Below are positions 1 to 7,943 of a DNA stretch of 48,074 nucleotides, piece by piece. The translations under genes and the position numbers were made by a program. How positions within the stretch are numbered: the first letter of the stretch is position 1; each line of letters begins with the position of its first letter. Under the pieces are notes generated by a model, which worked only from the letters and a program-made list of their open reading frames with translations, was not told the origin of the DNA and made no database searches. Source of the stretch: an uncultured Bacteroidales bacterium (lineage in GTDB: Bacteria > Bacteroidota > Bacteroidia > Bacteroidales > Paludibacteraceae); contig CAMGMU010000007.1 of NCBI GenBank assembly GCA_946059305.1, positions 1-48,074 on the forward strand, read 5' to 3'.

Positions 1-55
1 CGGCCGTTCCAGAGGCGCTTCGCGCGTTCCAAAAGGCCTAAGGCCGTTGTTCTTT
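1..55. repeat. GTTCCA-spaced hairpin array, partial
   Basis: GTTCCA occurs at 6-11 and 26-31, with a degenerate GTTGTTC at 46. Between them lie short self-complementary blocks: GCGC-TTC-GCGC and GGCC-TAA-GGCC. The 20-bp period is the same as in the arrays at 261-355 and 444-469. The array runs off the left edge of the window, so its full extent is unknown. Confidence 0.7.
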
Positions 56-92
56 TAAAAAAAACCAACCTGTCTATTTTATTCTTTATATC

Positions 93-251
93 ATGGCAAA
101 GAAAAATAAGAAAGTAAACGCATGGCAAATCATAGCAGCCGTGTTTCAAGCCCTCGCAGCCCTCTTCGGCTCGCTCAAGAAGTCGCACGACTCTGCTAAA
201 TCAGAGTCTGACTCGGCCAAAGCAGAGGACCCCTCTAACTCCCCTTGTTAG
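93..251 (+). CDS. small smalltalk-like protein (52 aa)
   Basis: ATG at 93 opens a 52-codon frame ending in TAG at 249-251. The protein starts MAKKNKK, then has a short hydrophobic stretch WQIIAAVFQALAALFGSL (about residues 11-28), then a hydrophilic Ser/Asp/Lys-rich tail. The basic start plus single W-Q-I-I helix resembles the tiny Bacteroidetes 'smalltalk' proteins, which are usually about 30 aa and often sit near HU-like DNA-binding proteins and amidases. That neighbourhood would lie left of the window and cannot be checked. The tail is longer than is usual for that family, and its last codons run into a GC-rich inverted repeat (CTCCCC/GGGGAG), so read-through into repeat DNA may have extended it. 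Function is unknown. The match is from memory of a short motif and is tentative. Confidence 0.5.
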   Translation: MAKKNKKVNAWQIIAAVFQALAALFGSLKKSHDSAKSESDSAKAEDPSNSPC

Positions 252-260
252 GGGAGGACC

Positions 261-355
261 GTTCCAAGTAGAGCCTTCGGCTCTGTTCCAGAAGCCTGCG
301 GCTGTTCCAATTGCCCTTCGGGCGTTCCAGATGCGCTTCGCGCGTTCCAGGGGCG
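261..355. repeat. GTTCCA-spaced hairpin array
   Basis: GTTCCA starts at 261, 285, 304, 324 and 344 (spacing 24, 19, 20, 20). Each interval holds a different perfect mini-hairpin: AGAGC-CTTCG-GCTCT, AGCC-TGC-GGCT, GCCC-TTC-GGGC and GCGC-TTC-GCGC. The spacer is conserved while the stem sequence varies and compensates. The array follows directly after the small protein gene at 93-251. Confidence 0.8.
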
Positions 356-387
356 GAGCGGCGGATGGAGCGGAGCGGATATAGGAC

Positions 388-480
388 GGAGATATTATCT
401 CCTACCAACAAACAATACAAGGGCCGCAAGAGCCTTGCGGGCCGTTCCAGGGGCCCGGAGGGCGTTCCAGGTTTCCGAAG
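388..480 (+). repeat. dispersed repeat element, copy A (palindrome plus hairpin array)
   Basis: The element begins with the 15-bp palindrome GGAGATATTATCTCC (388-402). A shared block with ACAATACAAGGGCCGCAAG follows, then a long hairpin (GCCGCAAG/CTTGCGGGC), then GTTCCA-spaced small hairpins at 444 and 464. A second copy lies on the minus strand at 47800-47972 with the same order: palindrome, ACAATACAAGGGCCGCAA block, hairpins. Two copies in one 48-kb window suggest a multi-copy genomic element. No protein is convincingly encoded. Confidence 0.75.
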
Positions 481-512
481 GCGACGAATAAATTCTGCTG
501 AGTAAAAAAAAG

Positions 513-545
513 AAAATCCCATCGCGAAAGCGGTGGGATTTTTCT
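513..545. terminator. bidirectional intrinsic terminator
   Basis: Stem AATCCCATCGC (515-525), GAAA loop, GCGGTGGGATT (530-540), 11 pairs with one G-T wobble. T-runs flank it on both strands: TTTTT at 539-543 on plus, and the complement of the A-run at 503-516 on minus. It lies about 70 bp beyond the stop of the minus-strand LruC gene and probably ends that transcript and anything arriving from the left. Confidence 0.8.
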
Positions 546-616
546 TTCCAAAAGTTCACAAAGTTCACACATTTTAGAGTAAGGGTGTCTACTAATTTCA
601 GGATAAGACAAGGGGG

Positions 617-2599
617 TTATTTCCAGTAATCAAAGACTAAATAGGAAACGGGGTGGGTATACCAGTTCCAATATTCTGGCTCATAAACGTTTCTGCCCCA
701 GGAGCCGAGCAAGGGATAAGCTTTTTCTACTTTTTGCTGCTCGAGCGGCCAGTTCCATTCACCAGCCACGCAAAGCACCTGTGGAATATCCTGTTCTTCA
801 CCGAGCATGATACTGCTATTGATGGTTATTAGTTCGCCTTTCTCGTCAGTAATCTTGATGGAAAAGAGGTCGCGATGGTCAGCCATAGTGTAGCCTTCGG
901 GCCAAGAAAGTGGCTGATCAGGAGATAGCCGCACTTTATTACGCCGCAAGCCATTGAGCTTGGTGTTCACCATATTCCTAGGATCAACACCAAAGAGCTG
1001 GTGTGCCTCACCAAGTAATTGGTTACCATAGTAAATGTAGGTGTTGCGTTCAGCACCCGTAGCAAGCAGATATACAGCAACCGTATGTTCTGTCGTATTG
1101 GGCACCACTTGGAGGACCACATCGTTGAAATCGAAATCGACATCCGTTCCGGCATTTTCGAATGCCAAAATCCACGATTGCAGATTTTCTGTACCCGTCT
1201 CGCTTTCGGGGGTTTCGGGCGTTGTATATATGGGATTTTTCTCTATCGTTCCCTGATTTTTCTCGCTTTCGAGTGTTTCCTCAGTAAATTGAGGGCGATA
1301 TTGTCCGCCTTTCGCGTTTGATAGCACAAAGGTCACGTCGTTACAGTCGAGATCACCGCTGTTGTCGGCCGAGTCATCAAGGCCCATGAAGGTAAAATTA
1401 TCGTATATAGCAAATGCGCTACGATGTTTACCTCCGTTGTTCATAGGCGCGTACGAGAAATTCAACTGATTGGCCGGCAGTCTGTCTGAAGGCACACCAA
1501 GATTGAGGAGCTTATCGCGTTGGTCGGTTGAAAGGCTTCCATTGGTTTTCAGATAAAAGCCAAACTTCTTCCCATTAGGCACGGTGATTTTAAAGGTGAG
1601 CCCGCGTACGGCACTGATTTGGTCGCCGTAGGCTTTACTAACGAGCAACGTGTTGTAGGCATCATCACCGTGGCGGCGTGCATCGGCTGCTTGAGATGAG
1701 GTGATATTGGGCAAGCCATCGCCGTCCTTATAGTCAAAGTTAGCATCGTGCCACGTTTCCGTGTTACCGTTAAGCTGATATTGCACCTTAGCCTTTCCGT
1801 TGAGATAGTCATAATAGATAGCTTCTGAAATATCATGATATTCGATATCGCTGTAGCTGTTTTCTGAGTGGGTGTAATATCCAAGTACGCGCGAGGCTGT
1901 TGTTCCCGTATAGCCATAAATGAAAGAGATATAGACTTCTTCGCCACCGGTATATTCACCGCCGGCAGCTATGCTACCGCGCGCCATGATTTCGTAGTCA
2001 ATCAGTGCCGTTTGCTTAATGCTTGCATTTTGCGACTCAACAAGTGCGAAGGCGATGTCGCTCCATGCCCATGAGCCTAAGTTGAGATAACCTTCATCGG
2101 ACAAAATGCTATTACCGTAGAGCCCGGTATGGTTTGCGGCTCTGGCGGCCGGAGCCATCTGCCTACTGAATGCCTGAGTGGACGTGCCGTCAAACGATAC
2201 CTTTTCCAATTGGTGAAGGTCACCCGAAAGACGGATGCATTGGTATTGTTTGGATACACTGCCGTTGTCGAATACAAGTCCGAAACTGCCAATGCCTTGC
2301 GGCACATCGATCAGCATGACGTCATTGTCGTGTACTTGTTTTTTTCCGAGTACAACGGGCACATTGTCGCCAATGGTTTGCGCAGTTAGCATACCCTCTC
2401 CTTTTACCGAGAGGTCCAGCTGCATCGATACAGAGGTCATCCACGTCTGGTTGGTGTCGGCCTCGCCGTCAATCCAGAGAGTAGTGGTACTGGGGTTGGG
2501 GTCTGGAATATCCAAACCCGGGTCCTTGCTGCACGAGCTCATGCCTGCGAGCAATATCACAGAGAGCGTTTGTGCGAAGCAGATTTGCTTAAGTTTCAT
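617..2599 (-). CDS. LruC domain-containing lipoprotein A
   Basis: This is a surface-type lipoprotein of about 660 aa. The ninth codon of the longest frame (ATG at 2599) is preferred because MKLKQICFAQTLSVILLAGM-SSC then forms a clean lipoprotein signal. The longest frame starts at 2623. The C-terminal half carries the LruC/DUF4842 signature: an acidic motif DLDCNDVTF, then SWILAFENAG and VDFDFNDVVLQV, ending in a Trp-rich segment (VAGEWNWP, EPEYWNWYTHP). The repeated D-x-D-x-N-D pattern looks like calcium-binding loops, which is inference. It is clearly paralogous to the gene at 3168-5096 (shared blocks such as ILGYY.HS and GDDAYN). A transposase remnant lies between it and that paralogue. 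Function is unknown; a cell-surface adhesin or matrix role is only a guess. Confidence 0.8.
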   Translation of the reverse strand: MKLKQICFAQTLSVILLAGMSSCSKDPGLDIPDPNPSTTTLWIDGEADTNQTWMTSVSMQLDLSVKGEGMLTAQTIGDNVPVVLGKKQVHDNDVMLIDVPQGIGSFGLVFDNGSVSKQYQCIRLSGDLHQLEKVSFDGTSTQAFSRQMAPAARAANHTGLYGNSILSDEGYLNLGSWAWSDIAFALVESQNASIKQTALIDYEIMARGSIAAGGEYTGGEEVYISFIYGYTGTTASRVLGYYTHSENSYSDIEYHDISEAIYYDYLNGKAKVQYQLNGNTETWHDANFDYKDGDGLPNITSSQAADARRHGDDAYNTLLVSKAYGDQISAVRGLTFKITVPNGKKFGFYLKTNGSLSTDQRDKLLNLGVPSDRLPANQLNFSYAPMNNGGKHRSAFAIYDNFTFMGLDDSADNSGDLDCNDVTFVLSNAKGGQYRPQFTEETLESEKNQGTIEKNPIYTTPETPESETGTENLQSWILAFENAGTDVDFDFNDVVLQVVPNTTEHTVAVYLLATGAERNTYIYYGNQLLGEAHQLFGVDPRNMVNTKLNGLRRNKVRLSPDQPLSWPEGYTMADHRDLFSIKITDEKGELITINSSIMLGEEQDIPQVLCVAGEWNWPLEQQKVEKAYPLLGSWGRNVYEPEYWNWYTHPVSYLVFDYWK

Positions 2600-2617
2600 A
2601 TTTGTTAGTAGTTTTTC

Positions 2618-2648
2618 TTGCATATGTCCACAATTTTATGTAACTTTG
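2618..2648 (+). promoter_or_regulatory. Bacteroidetes promoter facing the transposase remnant
   Basis: TTG at 2618-2620, 20-bp spacer, TAACTTTG at 2641-2648. It points rightwards into the transposase remnant at 2682 and overlaps the 5' end of the oppositely oriented LruC gene A. It is probably the original transposase promoter. Confidence 0.6.
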
Positions 2649-2681
2649 CACTCGAAAATCTTGCAGAAAATCCAAGTTCGT

Positions 2682-2849
2682 ATGATAGGAAAATCGCCAT
2701 CCCGTATAGAGCCGGAACTATTCCGTCCTCAGTTGTCCAGTTTCATTGACATGAGCCACGAGTTGGTTCTGCTGTCCAACCAAATAGACTGTATGACAAT
2801 TTTAAACTACCTATATCAGCCTATGCTCCAAGTTGCGTACCAAAGGTAG
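2682..2849 (+). pseudogene. IS5-like transposase N-terminal remnant
   Basis: A 55-codon frame starts MIGKSPSRIEPELFRPQLSS and continues FIDMSHELVLLSNQID. This is the characteristic N-terminus of a Bacteroidetes IS5-type transposase family (M-I-G-K-S-P, L-F-R-P, D-M-x-H-E-L-V-L-L, K/Q-I-D). After IQID the usual Trp is lost (TGT in place of TGG, or a 1-base loss), similarity ends and a stop follows at 2847. The DDE catalytic region is absent. It sits in the upstream region of the minus-strand LruC gene A, so the insertion probably separated that gene from its promoter. Family assignment is by motif memory only. Confidence 0.65.
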
Positions 2850-3137
2850 AAATTAAGGAACGACTAGTTAGTAGTATAGTGTGTAGTAAGTAGTGCAAAT
2901 TTTCATTTGCGGTGCAAAATTAGTATAAAAATCTTAAAATTGCATTAGCAATTCATAAAAACAAGCCTATTTTATACGAAATTACAAGGATATTTTGCTG
3001 AAATTACAAGATTTTTTCCACATTCCGCGACTATTTCTCCACATCCACGCACCCTTCTCCACGGATAAACAGGATGCACACTTATTGCACATGTATGCAG
3101 AACTCATGCAGAGTTTGTGAAAATTTTCTTATCCTGA
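2850..3137. other. gene-free AT-rich spacer
   Basis: No coding frame is seen. It holds a small hairpin GCAAAT-TTTC-ATTTGC (2895-2910) and, on the minus strand, TAATTTTG (2915-2922). The latter could be the -7 element for LruC gene A, but no TTG lies at the right distance upstream, so that promoter is only a candidate. Confidence 0.4.
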
Positions 3138-3160
3138 AAAAAGTATGCAGACCGTCTGCT
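3138..3160 (-). terminator. weak candidate terminator after LruC gene B
   Basis: On the minus strand GCAGA-CGG-TCTGC is followed shortly by a T-run (A-run at 3138-3143 on plus). The stem is only 5 bp, but it lies directly after the stop of the gene at 3168. Confidence 0.35.
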
Positions 3161-3167
3161 TTGATCT

Positions 3168-5096
3168 TCAATAGTCCACTACTTTGCCATACTGGCTCGC
3201 ATTGTACCAGCTCCAATAGTTGAGCTTGGTGCAATCCTTGGCCCAAAGCGGGAAAACGGAGTAAGCATCAAAGATGTGCGTGTTCTCCCTGGGCCAATGC
3301 CAGTCGCCGGCAACGAGTAGCGCTTGCGGCATCAATCCGGGCAGGTCATTAAGGGTGATGAAATCAGAGCAGTCGGTGCATTCACCGCGCTGCACCTCGA
3401 TGAAGAACCGATGGGCATCGGTATTGACAGTATAATCCATTGGCCATGCCACATTGGCAATCTCTACAAAGTCAACGCCTGCATAAGAATTGTCGGTGTT
3501 GATTGTTTTGTCAGCCGCGCCTCCAAGGAGATTGTGGATTTCTCCGAGGTTCACATCGCCATCCGGTCCTTCGTAATGCAAGAACATGCGCGAGGTGCAG
3601 CCCGCTGCCAGAACCCACACACGGCAAGTTTGCTGCTCGTAGTCAGGTTGGAATCGAATCACGGCATCGTTGAAGTCAAAATCCGCTTTGCGTGCCACAT
3701 CCTCGAAAGCCAAAGTCCAGGAGAGGCGGTCTGCATAGTTAACCATTTCTGACAAATCAGGGTCAACAATATCAGGCTTATAAATATCCAGTTTAGCCGT
3801 GACGCAAAATATCAAGTCGTTGCAGTCGAGGTCGTTGCCCCTGCAGTCGTTCTCCATTCCCATCCATATAGAATACGGACGCTCTTCTACGAAGCTGCGG
3901 AAGTTTCCTTCTGGGTTGATACTATTCATGCCTTCTGCCGAAAAGCTTGTGCCTTTGAAATTCTCGCGGCTGGTATATGGCCGGACTCCTTGCTTAATGA
4001 GGCGGTCGTATTGCTCGGGGGCTGGCTGCATTTCCCAACGGTCGTAAAAGCCGATGCGCATGCCCTGGGGCACATCAATGGTGAAGGTAGCCCCTCGCAC
4101 CGTTGTGACACTGCCGTTCTCCCCACCTGAATAACGATTGAGCACAGCCATCATATTGTAGGCATCGTCATCCCTACGGGCAAAGGTGGGCGGTGCGCGG
4201 TCATAGAGGTCATACATATCGAAATTGGCATCGTACCAATGTTCGGTTTCCAGTCCGTAGCGTGCTGCAGCAATGGTATCTACCTGATACTGCACCTTAG
4301 CAAGATTATCGATGTAATCATAAAGCTCCGTCTCGGTGATATCTACGTATTCAATATCTTCATACGTACCTGGCGAGTGGTAGTAATAGCCCAAAATATG
4401 CGACGTAGTAGAAAGGCAGTTGCCAGCAATCATCGTAATCTCAAACGGGCCATTTGACTCAAATTCGTAATTGCAATTCAGCCCCATCACCTCCTTTACG
4501 TTTCTACCCTCCACCTTCATCTTATTGATCATGTAGTTGCAATCGGTCATGTGATCCGTGCCAAGTTGGAAATACGTAGCATTGCCTGCAACGCTTGGTC
4601 CGTAAAGCGAAGAGCGGTCTGCAGCACGCGCAGCCGACGATTCAGGGGTCATCAGCGCGGGAGCAATCTGCATATCGGAATCTTCAGAGGTGAAGCTCAG
4701 GCTGATTTCTTCCGTCAGTTTGCCTGAGATAAGTACGGAAGAGGTGTACAATTTCTTGTGGTATTCAGCCACCATATATATATTACGATTGCCCGTTTGC
4801 GGCACGGTAAGTATCGCTTCACCGCTGTTTTCCAAAACCGCATAATCATAGAGGGTGCCCTCAGTTGGGGCAGAGAGCGCCCATAGTTTGACGGGTGCAT
4901 CGGTCGTGACATATACTTTCAGCTCCACCGCTGTTTTCCACCATTGCAGTGTGCTGACGTCTCCCCCGAGCGAGGCAATGAAAGAAGCCTGGGTACGTTC
5001 GTATTCGCTGTAGCTTTCAGAACTGCAGTTGGTTAGCGCTATGCCCCCGGCGAGGGCAAACAGGCTGAAAAAAGTCTTTCTAATCATGTTGCTCAT
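3168..5096 (-). CDS. LruC domain-containing lipoprotein B
   Basis: About 642 aa when started at ATG 5096. That start is chosen because it overlaps the upstream stop as ATGA (5093-5096), has GGAGA about 8 nt upstream, and leaves a standard lipoprotein signal MIRKTFFSLFALAGGIALTN-C. The longer frame from 5135 would add a charged leader. The C-terminal region has the LruC/DUF4842 hallmarks: NDLDCNDLIFCV, LSWTLAFEDVARKADFDFND and VAGDWHWPREN, ending in a Trp-rich YWSWYN motif. It is paralogous to the gene at 617-2599. Translational coupling to the OmpA-like gene suggests they act together at the outer membrane. The substrate or partner is unknown. Confidence 0.82.
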   Translation of the reverse strand: MSNMIRKTFFSLFALAGGIALTNCSSESYSEYERTQASFIASLGGDVSTLQWWKTAVELKVYVTTDAPVKLWALSAPTEGTLYDYAVLENSGEAILTVPQTGNRNIYMVAEYHKKLYTSSVLISGKLTEEISLSFTSEDSDMQIAPALMTPESSAARAADRSSLYGPSVAGNATYFQLGTDHMTDCNYMINKMKVEGRNVKEVMGLNCNYEFESNGPFEITMIAGNCLSTTSHILGYYYHSPGTYEDIEYVDITETELYDYIDNLAKVQYQVDTIAAARYGLETEHWYDANFDMYDLYDRAPPTFARRDDDAYNMMAVLNRYSGGENGSVTTVRGATFTIDVPQGMRIGFYDRWEMQPAPEQYDRLIKQGVRPYTSRENFKGTSFSAEGMNSINPEGNFRSFVEERPYSIWMGMENDCRGNDLDCNDLIFCVTAKLDIYKPDIVDPDLSEMVNYADRLSWTLAFEDVARKADFDFNDAVIRFQPDYEQQTCRVWVLAAGCTSRMFLHYEGPDGDVNLGEIHNLLGGAADKTINTDNSYAGVDFVEIANVAWPMDYTVNTDAHRFFIEVQRGECTDCSDFITLNDLPGLMPQALLVAGDWHWPRENTHIFDAYSVFPLWAKDCTKLNYWSWYNASQYGKVVDY

Positions 5097-6793
5097 TTTA
5101 GAATCTCCAAATAATTGTCGTCTCTTAATTTCCATTTCACTTTGCCCTCCATAGCATCCATCACATCGTTGAGGTATTGCACCTCCTCGCCCGTGCCTGC
5201 TTTTTTCAGATACTTACGTGCGTCTTGCAAACGCCGCGAATGAATGCACGCGCAGGCAGCATTATAGTTAGCCAGCGAATCGCTGGGGAAGCGCTCAGCG
5301 GCAATCAGCAATGCATCACGCCAGTCGTCGGAACCTTCGTCATAGCTTTGCGCCACGCCGAACATCTCCAAGTGGCTCAACACCTCAGGATGGGTATAGA
5401 TAAGCTGGCGCGCTTCTGCATTGGAATACGCTCGCACAGTGTATTCTATTACGTAGTCCGTATGGCGCAGCCCCGGATAAACGTGTTTGAGCAGCCATTT
5501 ATACGGCTCGCCGCCGCCTATCTTTTTCAGCAAGCGCTCTTTCTCATCGGGGTCCATTACACTGTCAATCACTGCAAGCAGTTCTTCGCTGTGGCGAAGT
5601 ACGGCGGGAGGCGCGATGGGTGTTTCGAGAATGGCGGCACTCTCATACCAGATGTCGCCTTTCACTCTGCGGCGGTTGCCTGCAGCGATGAAGGAGCGCA
5701 GGTTCGGCCAATCCTCTGGCGTAAACGCCGTTGTGAAAACCGCAGCCGGGAGACTGTATTTGCCTTGGAGGTACGCTTTCAGGGCCTCTGTACGCCCTTG
5801 GGCGAGACGCGTATTGTTGGCATACGGGCTTTCGGGTGATGCATATCCATGGAGGGTGATGCTAAGCACTTCAAAGGATGGGTCGAAGAGCGCACTGTCA
5901 ATCGTGTTATTAATGCGCTTCAGTTCATCGGGGTTACGGCGGTAGTCAGGATAAATAACCGTTTCGTTGACCGGGAAATCCAGGAACGCACGACCTTTCA
6001 AGCACCGCACTTTGCCTTCCTCTGGATCCGGATTCAGGAGCGGCAAGGTAGGGATTGTGCGCAGACGAGAGTCGTAGTTTACTGGGAAGGCGGGCTCAAT
6101 CTGCTTCTTGCTGCGCGGCACGAGCATGTAAGTAAAGCCCAATTTAAGGTTACTACGCATATCGAGCGGAGCACCATCCTTAACGCCATTGAAGTGGTCG
6201 ATAAAGAAGTTATGACTCAGCTCCGCTCCAAGAAGCCAGTTCTTTGACAAAGCATACGTGGCAGTCAGTCCAGCTCGGAAGGCAAAGCACACAGTACTGT
6301 TTTTAGAATAGGCAACGGTGTAAGAAAGCGGCACATCCTTGGGGAAAGCAAACGTGTAGGCAGCGCCTATGCCGCCAAATAATTTCAAATTAAATGGCGG
6401 ACGCTGCTCGCGAGGCTTACGCTTGCAATTACTATCGGTGAGGTCGATGGTGGCATCAGCAAACGCCTCCACACTATGCCAGCCCCAAACATCGCTGTAC
6501 TCGCAAGGCGGCACGTTGCGGCTCTTATTGTGGTTGAAGCGCAAGGCGGTTCGCCACCCCCATAGGGGAGTCCATTCTTTACCAATGCCAAAAAACACAC
6601 CGCCCGACCACGGGTATTTCGAAAACTCCGACCAGGGCAGATTTTCGTTGGCCGACTTATTGATACCGGCATACAACTGAAAATAAAGCGGATCAATGAG
6701 TTGTATATTGGTCGTATCGGCCTCTTCCTCGGCATATAGGCCGAGGGGAAAGAGAGAAAAGATGAATAATAAGATATGCTTAACTATCTTCAT
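5093..6793 (-). CDS. OmpA-like outer-membrane protein with barrel and tetratricopeptide-like tail
   Basis: 566 aa with signal peptide MKIVKHILLFIFSLFPLGLYA. Residues of about 30-230 are rich in alternating aromatic strands (FFGIGKEWTPLWGWRTALRF, LGAELSHNFFIDHF, LKLGFTYMLVPR), as in an 8-stranded barrel. A periplasmic OmpA-like part follows (about 265-400: SITLHGYASPESPYANNTRL, then QGRTEALKAYL), the usual peptidoglycan-binding pattern. The C-terminus (FPSDSLANYNAACACIHSRR, then LQDARKYLKKAG) looks like one or two TPR helices. The same arrangement is found in Bacteroidales fimbrial and surface-adhesin loci. It is translationally coupled to LruC gene B and lies 40 bp downstream of wecB, so it may be read from the polysaccharide operon. 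No separate promoter was seen in the gap 6794-6833. Confidence 0.8.
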   Translation of the reverse strand: MKIVKHILLFIFSLFPLGLYAEEEADTTNIQLIDPLYFQLYAGINKSANENLPWSEFSKYPWSGGVFFGIGKEWTPLWGWRTALRFNHNKSRNVPPCEYSDVWGWHSVEAFADATIDLTDSNCKRKPREQRPPFNLKLFGGIGAAYTFAFPKDVPLSYTVAYSKNSTVCFAFRAGLTATYALSKNWLLGAELSHNFFIDHFNGVKDGAPLDMRSNLKLGFTYMLVPRSKKQIEPAFPVNYDSRLRTIPTLPLLNPDPEEGKVRCLKGRAFLDFPVNETVIYPDYRRNPDELKRINNTIDSALFDPSFEVLSITLHGYASPESPYANNTRLAQGRTEALKAYLQGKYSLPAAVFTTAFTPEDWPNLRSFIAAGNRRRVKGDIWYESAAILETPIAPPAVLRHSEELLAVIDSVMDPDEKERLLKKIGGGEPYKWLLKHVYPGLRHTDYVIEYTVRAYSNAEARQLIYTHPEVLSHLEMFGVAQSYDEGSDDWRDALLIAAERFPSDSLANYNAACACIHSRRLQDARKYLKKAGTGEEVQYLNDVMDAMEGKVKWKLRDDNYLEILK

Positions 6794-6833
6794 AACGTAT
6801 TGATGTTATCCTTAGGCTAACGTCGTAAGCATC

Positions 6834-7937
6834 TCAATGCAAAGCATCAATGATGCGGTCACATGCCTTGCCATCGCCATACGGATTGATGGCTCGACTC
6901 ATGCGTTGGTAAGCCTTGGGGTTATCCAGAAGTTCTGACACCTCGCTAATGATGCGCTCGCTGTTTGTACCCACCAACCGTGCAGTACCTGCATCAATAG
7001 CTTCGGGGCGTTCGGAAGTGTCGCGCATCACCAGTACGGGCTTGCCCAGTGCCGGAGCCTCCTCCTGAATACCACCGCTATCCGTGAGCACGAGCGTGGA
7101 ACTGGCCATGAGGCGCACGAAATCAGGATAGTCGGGCGGCGACATGAGTAGCAGGTTGGGATATGCTGCAGTATCACCGAGAGCGCTCTGCAGGGCTTGG
7201 CGCACATTGGGGTTGGGGTGAACGGGAAAGACGAATGTTACATCAGGGTATTTCAGGAGCAGTACCTTGATGGCATGAAAAGCTTCAGCAAATCCTTTTC
7301 CGAAGTTTTCACGGCGATGTCCCGTAATCAGCACCATGCGGCCCATATCGGTGGTCATATCCGCCTTACCTATGCGCTGCACAGCCAGATGCAAAGCATC
7401 AATCACCGTGTTGCCCGTTACAACTATTTTATCGGGGCTAATGCCTTCGGCAAGCAGGTTACGCCGGCTTTGCTCCGTAGGTGCGAAATGCCAGGCGGCA
7501 ATCCGCGCTGTGATTTGCCTATTGACTTCCTCCGGCCACGGACTATAAATATTATGTGTGCGCAATCCCGCCTCTACATGTCCTACAGGGATTTGGGCAT
7601 AATAGGCAGCGAGGGCGGCAGCCATAGAGGTGGTGGTATCTCCATGCACCAAAACGATGTCGGGCTGAGCCTGATTCAATACGTTGCTCATTCCAGTCAG
7701 TACACGTGTGGTTACATCATTCAGCGTCTGCCCCGGCATCATGATATCCAAATCATAATCAGGGGTGATGCCGAAGAAATGCAGCACACTGTCAAGCATT
7801 TCACGATGCTGCCCTGTGACGCAAACCAAGGTCTGGAAGCGAGTGGGCAATGCTTGCAAGGCAAGAACGAGCGGTGCCATCTTGATAGCCTCAGGGCGTG
7901 TGCCAAATACCAGCAATATTTTTTTCTTCAGTTCCAT
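6834..7937 (-). CDS. wecB: UDP-N-acetylglucosamine 2-epimerase
   Basis: 367 aa, normal for the non-hydrolysing epimerase that interconverts UDP-GlcNAc and UDP-ManNAc in the cytoplasm. Family motifs run in order: VFGTRPEAIKMAPLV (residues 10-24), TGQHREML, HGDTTTSMAAALAAYY, HVEAGLRT, PEEVNRQ, GHRREN and, near the C-terminus, DSGGIQEEAPALGKPVLVMR followed by TSERPE. It starts 6 nt after the stop of the dehydrogenase gene upstream in the operon, so the pair supplies UDP-ManNAc and then UDP-ManNAcA. It is the last biosynthetic gene of the polysaccharide locus. Confidence 0.95.
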   Translation of the reverse strand: MELKKKILLVFGTRPEAIKMAPLVLALQALPTRFQTLVCVTGQHREMLDSVLHFFGITPDYDLDIMMPGQTLNDVTTRVLTGMSNVLNQAQPDIVLVHGDTTTSMAAALAAYYAQIPVGHVEAGLRTHNIYSPWPEEVNRQITARIAAWHFAPTEQSRRNLLAEGISPDKIVVTGNTVIDALHLAVQRIGKADMTTDMGRMVLITGHRRENFGKGFAEAFHAIKVLLLKYPDVTFVFPVHPNPNVRQALQSALGDTAAYPNLLLMSPPDYPDFVRLMASSTLVLTDSGGIQEEAPALGKPVLVMRDTSERPEAIDAGTARLVGTNSERIISEVSELLDNPKAYQRMSRAINPYGDGKACDRIIDALH

Positions 7938-7943
7938 AAATTC

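Noticed and set aside
256..480. Possible CRISPR array (constant GTTCCA plus variable units)
   Set aside because: The constant part is only 6 bp and the variable parts are about 14 bp and self-complementary, unlike protospacer-derived spacers. No cas genes are present.
2235..2849. 204-codon plus-strand frame across the LruC gene start
   Set aside because: Only the last 55 codons from 2682 resemble a protein (transposase N-terminus). The earlier part is antisense to the LruC gene.
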